Assembly (NCBI GenBank): GCA_020633315.1
Contig: JACKDV010000010.1
Span: forward strand, 223,296 to 287,295
Direction: 5' to 3'
Length of the DNA: 64,000 bases
Origin: Myxococcales bacterium
GTDB taxonomy: Bacteria > Myxococcota_A > Polyangia > Nannocystales > Nannocystaceae
How positions within the stretch are numbered: the stretch's first letter is position 1; each line of letters starts with the position of its first letter. Positions 44,137 through 60,826 of this stretch are shown one piece after another. Position numbers and translations under genes: made by a program. The notes under the pieces were generated by a model. It did no database searches. It was given only the letters and a program-made list of their open reading frames with translations, and was not told where the DNA came from.

Positions 44137-45170
44137 ATGGCGAAGGGCGAGGACATCCTCCAGGTGGCGGACGTGGACGAGCTGATCGATCGTGGCCTGG
44201 CGGCCGACGAGGATCACGACATCGATCTCGCGGAGCGCATCCTGGACGTGGCGGGCAACCGCCTGGGCGAGAACCACCCCCGGGTGCTGCACCTCGCGGG
44301 CCGGGTCGCGTGGGCCAGCGGCGACGTGGATCGGGCGGCCGGCTACTTCCAGCAGGCGGCCGACCAGCAGCCCGGCCGGGCCGACATCCACATCGACTGC
44401 GCCCGCTGCCTCCACCTGCTGGGCGAGGACGACAGCGCGGCCGAGGAGCAGCTCCGGATCGCCCTGGCCCTGCCCAAGCTCGATCCCATGGACGAGGGCG
44501 ACGCCCGCGTGCTGCTGGCCCGCATCCGCCTCGACGACGACGACGCCGAGGAGGCCCTCGAGGTGCTCGAGGCGATCCCGCCGAGCCTCAAGGAGCAGGC
44601 GCTCTACCACAGCACCCTCGCCGACGTGCTGGTCGATCTCGACCGCACCGAGGAGGCCCTGCAGTCCCTCGAGCGCGCGATCGAGGCCGAGCCCGACGAC
44701 CCCGACTACCATCACCAGCGAGGCCTCACCCTGCAGAGCACCGGGGACGTGGCGGGTGGGGTGGCCTCGATGCTGCGGGTGCTCGAGCTCGACGGGTCGC
44801 TGCGCGGCCCGAGCTCCGATCCCACCTCGCAGGAGATCCAGGCCCTGCAAGAGGCGCTCGAGGAGGCGATGACCGAGCTGCCCGATCCCCTGATCCCGCT
44901 CGTCGCCAGCGCGCCCATCAAGGTGCAGGCGCACGCTACCCCCGACCAGGTCCGCGCCGGCGTCGACCCCCGGGACCCGGTGTTCTTCCTGGGCCGCCGC
45001 AAGCTCGCCGACCAGGACGCGGAGCTCGAGGGCATCGTGATCGCCCGCGACGTGCTCTTCGACGAGATCGAGGACGACGAGGAGCTGGTCGAGGCGCTCC
45101 TGGTCGCGCTGGTCGGCGAGCTCGCCGACTTCTTCGATCGAGAGGATCTCGTCTTCGCGGAGGCCGACGA

Positions 45171-45174
<4 letters not shown>
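44137..45174 (+). CDS. TPR protein with degenerate zincin-like C-terminal domain
   Basis: 345 residues, acidic, cytoplasmic. About five TPR-like helical pairs (for example RVLHLAGRVAWASGDVDRAAGYFQQAADQQP, ALYHSTLADVLVDLDRTEEALQSLERAIEAEPDD) occupy residues 15-225. Residues about 245-345 (ELPDPLIPLVASAPIKV, DPRDPVFFLGRR, VIARDVLFDEIEDDEELVEALLVALVGELADFF) follow the order of the small bacterial zincin family (PF06262 type), whose HExxH site would lie at ALVGELAD. The metal-binding histidines are absent, so it should be inactive. It ends in ATGA overlapping the next gene, so the two are coupled. Confidence 0.75.
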
Positions 45175-46436
<1,262 letters not shown>

Positions 46437-46445
46437 CAGACAGGC

Positions 46446-47312
46446 TCAGGGCGCGGGGCTCGGGCTCGGCGGGGGCGTGCCCCCTGAGCCCGGCGCGGGC
46501 GCGGGGGCAGCCGGCGGCGTAGGGGGCCGGGGCTCGTAGGGCGCGAAGGCTCGCTTGCTGCTGCGCTCCGCGTTGAGGCCGGCGAGCTCCTCCGCGGTGA
46601 AGGCATCCGCGCCGCGGGCGGGCAGCGCCTTGCGGACGAAGGACTCGATGGTCGCGCGCGCCCGCTCGCCCGCCTGGGCCCGGATGGCATCGGCCGCGGT
46701 GGAGGCATCGGTGATCTCGAGCGTCTCCACGGCTCCGTCGCCCTCCTCGCACTCGTCCCAGCGGGCGAAGATCAGGCGCCGGCGCTCGGCCGCGGGCTTG
46801 CTGGCGTCGGCCCACAGCGCGGCCAGCTCGCGGTCGAGCGCGGCCAGCTGGGTCTCGGTGGCCTCGGCCTGCTCCGCGATCGCCACCATCATGCGCTGGG
46901 AGTCGGTCAGCCCCTTGGCCTCGAGCTGTGCCTTGGCCCTGCGCTCCTGGCCGCGCTTGGTGAGCCAGGTGGCCAGCCCTCCCAGCGGGATGGTCAGCTG
47001 CGGGCTGGGCTTGGCCCACTCCTTGGTGCCCGCGATCGGCTCGATGGTCTCGGTGAAGCGGGCGCGGGGGTCGAGGATCTTGGCCCGCAGATCGCCGTAG
47101 CGGTCGTAGACGAGGATGGTGCCGTCCTCGAGGATCGTCACCGTGGCCTCGCCCAGCGAGCCGTCGGCGATGGGATCGCGGCCGGCCTCCCCCGCTCCCT
47201 TGCCGTGGCCCGCGGCACCCTCGCCGGTGCCGGGCGGAGGATCGCAGGCGAGCAGCAGCAGGGCGGCGACCAGGCCGCTGCGCCGCGAGGGCCGACGGGA
47301 GCGCAGGTGCAT
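46446..47312 (-). CDS. Lipoprotein with helical middle and proline-rich tail
   Basis: 288 residues. Signal MHLRSRRPSRRSGLVAALLLLAC (lipobox LLLAC), a Gly-rich linker (GTGEGAAGHGKGAGEAG), a segment TVTILEDGTILVYDRYGDLRAKILDP, a helical charged region (ERRAKAQLEAKGLTDSQRMMVAIAEQAEATETQLAALDRELAALW) and a Pro/Ala tail (PPTPPAAPAPAPGSGG). No recognised family. It converges with the synthase gene, with only 9 bp between stop codons. Confidence 0.75.
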   Translation of the reverse strand: MHLRSRRPSRRSGLVAALLLLACDPPPGTGEGAAGHGKGAGEAGRDPIADGSLGEATVTILEDGTILVYDRYGDLRAKILDPRARFTETIEPIAGTKEWAKPSPQLTIPLGGLATWLTKRGQERRAKAQLEAKGLTDSQRMMVAIAEQAEATETQLAALDRELAALWADASKPAAERRRLIFARWDECEEGDGAVETLEITDASTAADAIRAQAGERARATIESFVRKALPARGADAFTAEELAGLNAERSSKRAFAPYEPRPPTPPAAPAPAPGSGGTPPPSPSPAP

Positions 47313-47371
47313 GCTCGGTGCACGATGCAACGGCCCCGGTCCCCGGCGCAAATGCAGGTCTTGCGGCGCGC

Positions 47372-47905
47372 TCAGCCGGCCGGCGCCTGGGGCACGACCT
47401 CTTGGCCGAAGTGCCGGCCCAGGTCCACCAGGTAGGTCTCGGAGGTCGCGGCCGGATCGGAGAACACCCGCGCCACGAAGCGGAACAGCGGGTTGTTCAC
47501 CGTGCCGTGCTCGGTCACCGACAGCCGCGTGCCGCCCTCGACCGGCGCGAGCACGAAGGTCCAGGTACCGGTGAAGGGCAGGCTGGGATCGTTGGCCACC
47601 AGCACCATCTTGGTGGGGGCCTCCTGCTCCTTGACCTCGAGCGGCAGCGGGCCCTGGTCGTTCATCTCCACGAAGCGGATCGGATGCCCCGACTCGATCT
47701 GCACCGCCTCCACGTCGCTGCGCCAGCTCGCCTCCTGGTCGAAGCGGGTGATCACCGCCCACACCTCCTGGGGCGTTTGCGAGTACACGGCCTCGCGGGT
47801 CACGGTGTGGCTGGGCTCCATGGTGGCCCCGATGCCCGTGGCCACCAGCGCCAGGGCTCCCAGCGCCAGCACTCCCCAGATCGCGATGCGGCGGAGCTTG
47901 TCCAT
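47372..47905 (-). CDS. SRPBCC-family (START-like) membrane-anchored protein
   Basis: 177 residues. An N-terminal anchor (RIAIWGVLALGALALVATGIGATM) precedes a ligand-cavity fold with HTVTREAVYSQTPQEVWAVITRFDQEASWRSDVEAVQI, KMVLVANDPSLPFTGTWTFVLAPVEGGTRLSVTEHGTVNNPLFRFVAR. This is the polyketide-cyclase/SRPBCC pattern; such domains bind hydrophobic ligands. ATG 47905 starts the anchor. It is 20 bp downstream of an aminotransferase gene on the same strand, so likely cotranscribed. Confidence 0.8.
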   Translation of the reverse strand: MDKLRRIAIWGVLALGALALVATGIGATMEPSHTVTREAVYSQTPQEVWAVITRFDQEASWRSDVEAVQIESGHPIRFVEMNDQGPLPLEVKEQEAPTKMVLVANDPSLPFTGTWTFVLAPVEGGTRLSVTEHGTVNNPLFRFVARVFSDPAATSETYLVDLGRHFGQEVVPQAPAG

Positions 47906-47925
47906 GCGAACCCTTCCATCTTGGC

Positions 47926-49158
47926 TCAGGCACACACGCGGCGGAAGGCCGCGAGCGCCCCGTCGACCGCGTCGTCGTCGGCGGCCATCGACAGGCGCAG
48001 GTGCCCCGGCACGCGGAACGCCACCCCGGGCACCACGATGGTGCGCTCGGCCAGCAGCCGCTCGGTCAGCGCCACGTCCCCCCCGTCCTCGTCGCGCAGG
48101 CGGGCGGGCAGGCCGGGGAACAGGAAGAAGCCGGCCCGCGGCGGCGGCACGTCGAAGCCCAGCTCGGCCAGGCCACTGGCCATGCGACGACAGCGGCTCG
48201 CGTAGACCTCCACGTCCACGCGGCCGTCGGCGTGGCCGAGCACCCGCGGCAGCGCGCGCTGCATGAGCGCGGGCGCGTTGACGAAGCCCAGCACGCGGTT
48301 GCAGAAGGCGAAGGCGCGCGCGAGCAGCTCGGTGCCCGCCGCCCGCGGCGAGAGCACGACGTAGCCGATCCGCTCGCCCGCCAGCCCCAGGTCCTTGGAG
48401 TGGCTGGTGATGTGGATCGTGTGAGGGTAGCGCTCCATCATCGAGGGCACGGCGGCGCCGTCGTGGGTGAGGTCGCGATAGGGGCTGTCCTCGACCACGA
48501 AGATCGGCCGCTCGCGCCCCGCGTTGGCGCGGGTCAGCGTCTCGGCGAGCCGATCGAGCTGCTCGGCCGGGTAGATCGCCCCGCTGGGGTTGTTGGGCGA
48601 GTTGACCAGCACCAGCCGCGTGCGCTCCCCCAGGCGCGCCGCGATGGCCTCCACGTCGAGGCCGAAGCCCGGGCCGAAGGGCACGGGACGGAGGCGGGCG
48701 CTGGCGTTGGCGCAGTAGTGGTCGTACTCGCTGAAGTACGGCGTGGGCACGACCACCTCGTCGTCGGGGTCGAGCATCGAGCGCATCACCACGTTGAGGC
48801 CCCCCGCGGCTCCCACCGTCATCGTGACCTGGCCGCAGAGCACCGGCAGGCCGAAGCGCTCGCCCTCCCGCCGCGCGATGAACTCGCGCACCTCGGGGAA
48901 GCCGGCGTTGGTCATGTAGCGGTGCATGCCGGGGGCGGGATCGTCGAGCAGCTCGTGCAGGGCCCGGATCCAGCGCGCGGGCGGCTCGAGGCTGGGGTTG
49001 CCCAGCGAGAGATCGTGGACCGGGCCGCCGCCGTCGCGCCGAAGCTGCGCTGCCTGCTCGAACATGCGTCGAGTCCAGGATTCCTTCGCCCCCAGCAGGG
49101 TGTCGGCCACCCGCGACGACAACAGGGCACGTCCGTCGTCCACCACGGCGAACACCAT
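47926..49158 (-). CDS. Class I/II aminotransferase
   Basis: 410 residues. Fold-type I signatures: HDLSLGNPSLEPPARW, VTMTVGAAGGLNVVMRSMLDPDDEVVVPTPYFSEY, LVNSPNNPSGAIYP, VVEDSPYRDL and the PLP lysine in ITSHSKDLGLAGERIGYV. It resembles aspartate/aromatic aminotransferases of the AAT-I group. ATG 49158 is the first start after a GC-rich leader. The SRPBCC gene follows 20 bp downstream. It diverges from sucA across 236 bp, a region with no visible ORF of its own. Confidence 0.9.
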   Translation of the reverse strand: MVFAVVDDGRALLSSRVADTLLGAKESWTRRMFEQAAQLRRDGGGPVHDLSLGNPSLEPPARWIRALHELLDDPAPGMHRYMTNAGFPEVREFIARREGERFGLPVLCGQVTMTVGAAGGLNVVMRSMLDPDDEVVVPTPYFSEYDHYCANASARLRPVPFGPGFGLDVEAIAARLGERTRLVLVNSPNNPSGAIYPAEQLDRLAETLTRANAGRERPIFVVEDSPYRDLTHDGAAVPSMMERYPHTIHITSHSKDLGLAGERIGYVVLSPRAAGTELLARAFAFCNRVLGFVNAPALMQRALPRVLGHADGRVDVEVYASRCRRMASGLAELGFDVPPPRAGFFLFPGLPARLRDEDGGDVALTERLLAERTIVVPGVAFRVPGHLRLSMAADDDAVDGALAAFRRVCA

Positions 49159-49394
49159 AGCAACGTCCCGCGCGGGGGCGCGGCTCGCGGGCGGCGCGGG
49201 GCATCCAGGCCGCGCTCCCCGAGGGAATTGGGCCGTCTCCTCGCAGGGGCCGCGGCGTCGCGCGCGGCTCGGAGCCCCGGGTGCAGCGCGATGGGGCGGG
49301 ATGCGGCGATGCGCTATGCTCCGCGCCCCGGACGTCGTGCAACGCGGCCCGCGGGGCCGTGGCACTCCCCAACACGCCACCTCGTGCGATCCCG

Positions 49395-55197
<5,803 letters not shown>

Positions 55198-55318
55198 CTC
55201 CCGGCGGATCGTACCTCGGGCTCCGGGGCTCCGCGGCGCCGACGTGCATCCTCGCCGGGGCGGCGGCGGGCCGGGCCCTGGCCTCGGCCCACCGCCGCCC
55301 TGCGTGCTGCCCCGCGGG

Positions 55319-57028
55319 TCAGTGCGAGCGGGCCACCGCGCTGCCGCCCATGTTGGTCGGCGCGCCGTCGGCCTCGAGCTCGGCCTCGGCCTCCATGAAG
55401 GCCGCCACGTCCACCTCCTCCTCGGCGATCGGCTCGCTCGGCAGCGGGCTCGGCTCGACGTCCTCCGCCGGGAGGATCACCGGCCCCGCCTCACAGCACG
55501 GCCCGCCGTTGAGGAAGGTCTCCATCACCTCCTCGCGGTGGGGCAGGAAGGTGTCCTTGAGCGCATCGGAGATCACGAAGCAGTTGGTGTTGCCGTCGCC
55601 GCAGCTCTCGAACTGGGTCTCGAGGGTGTGGACGAAGAAGGCCGACGACGGCGCGACGACGCCGTTGCCCAGGTCGGCGCCGTTGGTCTGCTGGTGGCAG
55701 CCGATGCAGCCGCCCGCGAACGCGGCCCGCCGGGCGATGTTGGCCGGGGTCAGCGAGCTGCCGGGGTCGAGGGCGAGGATCTCGTCCTGGATCCGCTGCT
55801 GCAGCGAGCCGGGCCCGGTGCTGCCCGCGGCCAGGCGCTGGTGGTACTGCTGCACCGAGGCGTCGGGGCTCTCGGCCGCGAGGCACTCGAGCGGCACCGA
55901 CACCGCCATGAGGTTGGGATCGTCGGTCATCAGGTGCTGCACCGTGGCCACCAGCGCGTCCTGGCAGGCGACCGAGTGGGGCAGCGCGAGGTTGTCGTTC
56001 CACAGGCCGCCGAAGGGGTTGGCCGCGACCGGCACCGGCACCACGCGCAGCACGGCGACGGTGGACGGCTGGGGCAGCGGCTGCGCCTGCGCGCCCGCCG
56101 GATCGCTGGCGTCGGCCAGGCCCATCTGGATCTCCATCTCCACCGCCGGCATCGCGGGCTCCTCGACGAGGATGGGATCCTTGACCACGGCCTGCTCGAT
56201 CGCGATGGCCTTGAACTCCCGCAGGGTCCACGGGAAGTCGTCGAAGTTGTTGGTGCGGATCTGGCCGGTGCCGAAGGTGAGGTTGTCCTTGCTCAGGAAC
56301 GGCCCGAAGCCCGCGGCCTGCAGGTCGGGGTGGCCGTCCATGTAGGCCATGCGCAGCTCGTCGGCCCGCACCGCGGGATCGTCGATGTCGGAGAGGCTCG
56401 CCCAGAAGTCCTGCACCGGCTTGCAGGCGTCGATGCCACACGCCGGATCGGGGTTGGGGACCTGGGCCTCGAAGATGGTGAACATCCGGTTCTGGGCGTT
56501 GCTCGCCATCACCAGCCGGGCCTCGCCGCAGTTGGAGCCGTCGGTCGGGGCCAGGTCGAAGCGGTTGACCACCGCGATGGGGAACCACTCGCCGATGTTG
56601 CCGATCTGGCCGCCCTCGGCCCGCTCGCAGATGTGCGGGTAGCCGTTGAGCCCGTCGGTGCCGTCGAAGGCCACCTCGTCGTCGCAGTGGGCTCCCAGCC
56701 CCAGGCCGGGCTTCTCGTTGTAGGTGTCCACGAGCTGGTCGTGGGTGACGGCCGGCTGCGACACCAGGCCCGAGTTGGTGGCCACCGCGTGGAGGGCCGA
56801 GGTCATGGTGAAGTGGACGAGGGCGTCCTGGTTGGTCTCGAACAGCGAGCGGCGGGGATCGACGTCGATGGTGGGTCCGGGATCGCAGCCCCCACCGTCG
56901 TCGCCACCGCTGAGGGTGACGTTGGTGGTGTAGCTGCTGCGGAACTCCTCGCCGTCCTCCGCGGCCTGGCAGGCGCCGAGCCCGAGCGCGAGGGTCATGA
57001 GGGTGCTGGTGCGAACGTGCTGAGTCAT
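55319..57028 (-). CDS. Secreted lipoprotein with single CxxCH heme-type motif
   Basis: 569 residues. Signal MTQHVRTSTLMTLALGLGAC, then a large periplasmic or surface domain: GLNGYPHICERAEGGQIGNIGEWFPIAVVNRFDLAP, NCGEARLVMASN, LREFKAIAIEQ. Near residue 440 it has AAFAGGCIGCHQQTNG, a CxxCH motif that could covalently bind c-type heme if exported with cytochrome c maturation. An acidic tail (EEEVDVAAFMEAEAELEAD) ends the protein. Such proteins recur as paralogues in myxobacteria; function unknown. AGGA lies 11 nt before ATG 57028. Confidence 0.75.
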   Translation of the reverse strand: MTQHVRTSTLMTLALGLGACQAAEDGEEFRSSYTTNVTLSGGDDGGGCDPGPTIDVDPRRSLFETNQDALVHFTMTSALHAVATNSGLVSQPAVTHDQLVDTYNEKPGLGLGAHCDDEVAFDGTDGLNGYPHICERAEGGQIGNIGEWFPIAVVNRFDLAPTDGSNCGEARLVMASNAQNRMFTIFEAQVPNPDPACGIDACKPVQDFWASLSDIDDPAVRADELRMAYMDGHPDLQAAGFGPFLSKDNLTFGTGQIRTNNFDDFPWTLREFKAIAIEQAVVKDPILVEEPAMPAVEMEIQMGLADASDPAGAQAQPLPQPSTVAVLRVVPVPVAANPFGGLWNDNLALPHSVACQDALVATVQHLMTDDPNLMAVSVPLECLAAESPDASVQQYHQRLAAGSTGPGSLQQRIQDEILALDPGSSLTPANIARRAAFAGGCIGCHQQTNGADLGNGVVAPSSAFFVHTLETQFESCGDGNTNCFVISDALKDTFLPHREEVMETFLNGGPCCEAGPVILPAEDVEPSPLPSEPIAEEEVDVAAFMEAEAELEADGAPTNMGGSAVARSH

Positions 57029-57699
57029 CGTGTCTTCGTTCCTGTCGACTTCCTGATTTTCGATGGCCGCGGGTCACCCGTGCGCGATCTCCGAGTCGGG
57101 TGTTCCCTGACCATCGAAACGGGCGGCCATTGAACGGCATCACGGCGCTCATAGGCGCGCGACGAAGCAGAAAAGATCGGGGAATCGAGTGCCGTTTCCG
57201 CGCAGGAGATCACCCCCGCGCACGCGATGGAAGAAGCCGAGCACGTCGATCGCGGAATCGATCGACGCCTCGATCTCGGGCCGAGCGACCACGCCGGTGG
57301 TGCGACGACCGCCTTCGATCGCGCCATCGTGCGGATGCCCGGGCCCGTCGACGCGAGCTCGGAGCTTGCAGTGACGAGGGACCGCCTCGCCGACGACTCG
57401 GCCGGACCGACGACTCGGCCGGACCGACGACTCGGCCGGACCGACGACTCGGCCGGACCGACGACTCGGCGACGGAGGACGACGCCGGCCGCAGCCTCAC
57501 CGACGACCCGGCCGGACGCGTCGCTCGACGACGACGCGACGCGGGAGGCCGGGCGCGACGAAGGACGGCTCCCGGACCCCGAGGCGGCCATGGGCCTGCG
57601 CTCCCCGCGGTCGCGGCATCCCACCCCTCGCCTGGCTGTGCTAGAACGGCGCGCGAAGTCCCGGGCCGCGACGATGGCCCGCGACGGGCGAGACGAGTG
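57029..57699. other. 671-bp intergenic region before sucB
   Basis: No supportable gene: the frames here have poor codon pattern, and the reading frame continuing into sucB is open only because of GC bias. It contains a 17-bp tandem repeat (57392-57470), a GATCG-rich patch near 57170-57260, and probably the promoters of sucB (rightward) and of the CxxCH lipoprotein (leftward). Confidence 0.6.
57392..57470 (+). repeat. 17-bp tandem repeat, 4.6 copies
   Basis: Unit GACGACTCGGCCGGACC at 57392, 57409, 57426 and 57443, each exact, with a fifth partial copy from 57460 (11 bp) and a degenerate copy (GACGACCCGGCCGGAC) about 35 bp on. 17 bp is not a multiple of three, which argues against coding. It lies about 230-310 bp upstream of sucB. 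Confidence 0.9.
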
Positions 57700-58968
57700 A
57701 TGACCACCGAGATCCGCGTACCGCAAATGGGAGAGTCGGTCACCGAAGGGGTGATCGCACAGTGGCTCAAGCGCAAGGGCGAGACGGTCGCCGTCGACGA
57801 GCCCGTGGTAGAGATCGAGACCGACAAGATCACCGTGGAGGTGCCCGCGCCGGCGGCCGGCGTGCTCGTGGAGCTGCTGGCCACCGAGGGCGACACCGTC
57901 GGGGTGGGCGATGTGATCGGCAAGATCGACGAGTCCGCCACGGCCTCGGCCGGAGCGGCGTCCCCGGCCCCTGCTCCCGCGGCGTCGGCCCCTGCTCCCG
58001 CCGCCCCGGCTCCTGCTCCCGCCGCGCCCGCTCCGGCACCGGTCGCGGCGCCTGCGGCCGCGTCGGGCGACTCCACCCCCGCGCCGCCCTCGGCCCGCGC
58101 CGAGGCGCGTCGTCGTGGCGTCGACCTGGGCTCGGTCCAGGGCAGCGGCCCCGGCGGGCGCATCCTCAAGGAGGACGTGATCAAGGCCGCGGCGGGTCCC
58201 GCTCCGGCGCCGGTGCGGCCCCCGGTCTCGGCCCACGTGGCCTCGCCCCTGCCCGCGCCCTCGAGCGAGCGGGTCGAGGAGCGCAAGCCCATGACCCCGC
58301 TGCGGCGCAAGGTGGCCGAGCGGCTGCTGCAATCGCAGCAGGGCACGGCCACGCTGACGACCTTCAACGAGGTCGACATGTCGGCGGTGATCGACCTGCG
58401 CAAGCGCTACAAGGACCGCTTCGTCCAGCGCCACGGCGTCAAGTTGGGCTTCATGTCCTTCTTCGTGAAGGCGGCCTGCGAGGCGCTCAAGGAGTTCCCC
58501 GCCGTCAACGCGGAGATCTCCGCCGAGGACGTGGTCTACAAGTACTACTACGACATCGGCGTGGCCGTGGGCGGCGGCAAGGGGCTGGTGGTGCCGGTCA
58601 TCCGCAGCGCGGACCTGCGTAGCTTCGCCGACATCGAGGCCACCATCGCCGACTTCGGTCAGCGCGCCCAGGCCAACAAGCTCACCCTCGACGAGCTGCA
58701 GGGCGGGACCTTCACCGTCTCCAACGGCGGGGTGTACGGCTCGATGCTCTCCACCCCCATCCTCAACCCGCCGCAGACGGGCATCTTGGGGCTGCACAAC
58801 ATCGTGGAGCGCCCCGTCGCCGTCGCGAGCAAGGTGGAGATCCGTCCCATCATGTACGTGGCGCTGAGCTACGACCACCGCCTCATCGACGGCCGCGAGG
58901 CGGTGCAGTTCCTGGTGCGGATCAAGCAGCTCATCGAGGATCCGGAGCGGCTGCTGCTCGACGTGTAG
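57700..58968 (+). CDS. sucB: Dihydrolipoyl succinyltransferase (2-oxoglutarate dehydrogenase E2)
   Basis: 422 residues. Lipoyl domain 1-75 with the lipoyl lysine K43 in VEIETDKITVEV, an Ala/Pro-rich linker (about 85-130), a peripheral-subunit-binding domain (ARAEARRRGVDLGSVQGSGPGGRILKEDV), and the catalytic domain (from about 205) ending ALSYDHRLIDGREAVQFL with the active-site His and Asp. Core of the 2-oxoglutarate dehydrogenase complex. ATG 57700 is fixed by the conserved MTTEIRVPQMGESVTEG N-terminus. No lpd gene is present nearby, and sucA lies 5.5 kb upstream. Confidence 0.96.
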   Translation: MTTEIRVPQMGESVTEGVIAQWLKRKGETVAVDEPVVEIETDKITVEVPAPAAGVLVELLATEGDTVGVGDVIGKIDESATASAGAASPAPAPAASAPAPAAPAPAPAAPAPAPVAAPAAASGDSTPAPPSARAEARRRGVDLGSVQGSGPGGRILKEDVIKAAAGPAPAPVRPPVSAHVASPLPAPSSERVEERKPMTPLRRKVAERLLQSQQGTATLTTFNEVDMSAVIDLRKRYKDRFVQRHGVKLGFMSFFVKAACEALKEFPAVNAEISAEDVVYKYYYDIGVAVGGGKGLVVPVIRSADLRSFADIEATIADFGQRAQANKLTLDELQGGTFTVSNGGVYGSMLSTPILNPPQTGILGLHNIVERPVAVASKVEIRPIMYVALSYDHRLIDGREAVQFLVRIKQLIEDPERLLLDV

Positions 58969-58998
58969 CGGGCCGGCCGATCGCGCTACGATCGGCGG

Positions 58999-60723
58999 AT
59001 GACGATCCTCCGCGCGCGCTGGCTGGGGCTGGGCCTGGCCCTGGCCCTGGCCCTGGGCGCCTGCGGAGGAGCGAGCGCGTCCGCGGAGCCGTCCTCGGCG
59101 GAGGCGATCGCCGTCGCGTCGACGACTGCCGTCGCGTCGACGACTGCCCCGAGCCCCGCCGTGCCGCTGCCGGCCCTCGACGTGGCCCTGCTGCGCCGCC
59201 ACACCACCGCGCTCGCCGATGATGCGATGGAGGGCCGACGCCCCGGCACCGAGGGCGGCGCGCGGGCGGTGGCCTACATCCAGGCGCAGATGGAGGCGCT
59301 GGGCCTGCGCCCCGCGGGGGAGGACGGGGGGTGGACGCAGCGGGTGCCCATGCGAGCGGTGACCATCGATCCCGCCCGCAGCTCGCTGGAGCTGCGCGGG
59401 GCGGACGGCTCGACCCGGGCCCTGCGCTTCGGCGAGGAGATCGTGGCGGGCAGCCTGGGCCCGGCCGGCACCACCATGATCGAGGCGCCGCTGGTGTTCG
59501 CGGGCTACGGCGTGACCGCGCCCGAGCACGGCTGGGACGACTACGACGGCGTGGACCTGCGCGGCAAGGTGGCGGTGGTGCTGGTGGGCGATCCCCCGCT
59601 CGACGACGGTCGCTTCGGGGGCGCCGCGATGACCCTCTACGGCCGCTGGACCTACAAGTACGAGCGCGCGTGGCAGGCCGGGGCGGTGGGCTGCCTGGTG
59701 GTGCACGAGACGGCGCCCGCGTCCTATGGCTGGAACGTGGTGCGCAGCAGCTGGTCGGGCGAGCGCTTCACCCTCGACCAGCCCGACGGCGAGCCGGCGC
59801 CCAGCCTCGAGCTGCAGGGCTGGATCCACCGCGATCTCGGCGATGCGCTGGCCGAGGCCGCGGGGTCCTCCCTCGAGGCCTGGCACGCGCTGGCCCTGCG
59901 CCCCGACTTCGAGCCGCTGCCGCTGCCCCTGACCCTCGCCGCCGAGGTGGTGACCACCGAGCGCTCGGTCGTCGATCGCAACGTGCTCGGCATGATCCCC
60001 GGGCGCGATCGACCCGACGAGCACGTGCTGATCACCGCCCACTGGGACCACCTGGGCGTGGACCCGCGGGCGGCTCCCGGCGAGGATGCGATCTTCAACG
60101 GAGCCCTCGACAACGCCAGCGGGATCGCGGCGATGCTGGGGGTGGCGGCCGGGCTGCGGACCCGGGTGGAGCAGGGGCGGGGCCCGGGGCGCAGCGTGGT
60201 GCTGCTGGCGACCACCGCCGAGGAGCAGGGGCTGCTCGGCAGCCGCCACTACGCCGAGCACCCCCTGGTGCCCGCCGCGTCGATCGTGGCGGTGGCCAAC
60301 CTCGACAGCATGAACGTGTACGGGCCCACCACCACGGTGGCGGTGCCGGGCTACGGGCTGAGCACCCTCGACGATCGGCTCGCCGAGGTGGTGGCGGCCC
60401 AGGGGCGCACGGTGGTGGGCGACGAGCAGCCCGAGGCGGGCAGCTACTACCGCTCGGATCACTTCAGCTTCGCCCGCGTGGGGATCCCGGCCATCACCTT
60501 CCGCGGCGGGACCTCGATGGTCGAGGGGGGCACGGCGGCGGGCGAGCGGCGGGCGGCCGAGATCGCCCGCCGCTACCACACGGTGGACGACGAGGTCGAC
60601 GAGGCGTGGCCGTTCACGGGCGCGCTGCAGGACACCGAGGCGATGCTCGAGCTGGTGCAGCGGGTGGCCGATGCCCCGGAGGTGCCTCGCTGGACGCCAG
60701 GGCGGGAATTCGGCCCCCGCTAG
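58999..60723 (+). CDS. M28 family zinc aminopeptidase lipoprotein
   Basis: 574 residues. Lipoprotein signal MTILRARWLGLGLALALALGAC, an Ala/Ser/Thr linker encoded partly by an 18-bp direct repeat (59111-59146), and a PA-domain-like insertion (FAGYGVTAPEHGWDDYDGVDLRGKVAVVLVGDPP). The M28 catalytic core has H348 (TAHWDHLG), D371 (GALDNASG), E408/E409 (TTAEEQGLLG), D436 (VANLDSM) and H488 (RSDHFSF), a full two-zinc site. Predicted to release N-terminal amino acids outside the cytoplasm. It starts 30 bp after sucB. Confidence 0.92.
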   Translation: MTILRARWLGLGLALALALGACGGASASAEPSSAEAIAVASTTAVASTTAPSPAVPLPALDVALLRRHTTALADDAMEGRRPGTEGGARAVAYIQAQMEALGLRPAGEDGGWTQRVPMRAVTIDPARSSLELRGADGSTRALRFGEEIVAGSLGPAGTTMIEAPLVFAGYGVTAPEHGWDDYDGVDLRGKVAVVLVGDPPLDDGRFGGAAMTLYGRWTYKYERAWQAGAVGCLVVHETAPASYGWNVVRSSWSGERFTLDQPDGEPAPSLELQGWIHRDLGDALAEAAGSSLEAWHALALRPDFEPLPLPLTLAAEVVTTERSVVDRNVLGMIPGRDRPDEHVLITAHWDHLGVDPRAAPGEDAIFNGALDNASGIAAMLGVAAGLRTRVEQGRGPGRSVVLLATTAEEQGLLGSRHYAEHPLVPAASIVAVANLDSMNVYGPTTTVAVPGYGLSTLDDRLAEVVAAQGRTVVGDEQPEAGSYYRSDHFSFARVGIPAITFRGGTSMVEGGTAAGERRAAEIARRYHTVDDEVDEAWPFTGALQDTEAMLELVQRVADAPEVPRWTPGREFGPR

Positions 60724-60826
60724 TCGCGGCAGCGGACGGCGGGGGTCCCGAGAATTTCCTGCATTCCCGGCTCGATCGCCTCGGCGGTGCCCCAGGGCGG
60801 CCGCTGCCTGCTAATGTTGGCTGCCT

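Noticed and set aside
57392..57470. CRISPR array
   Set aside because: Units of 17 bp follow each other directly without spacers and no cas genes are nearby, so this is a plain tandem repeat.
57100..57699. In-frame 200-codon extension of sucB
   Set aside because: The conserved E2 N-terminus begins exactly at ATG 57700; the upstream part is Arg/Asp-rich and contains a non-triplet tandem repeat.
57025..60579. 1184-codon minus-strand frame opposite sucB and the M28 peptidase
   Set aside because: Antisense of two well-supported genes, with no recognisable domain.
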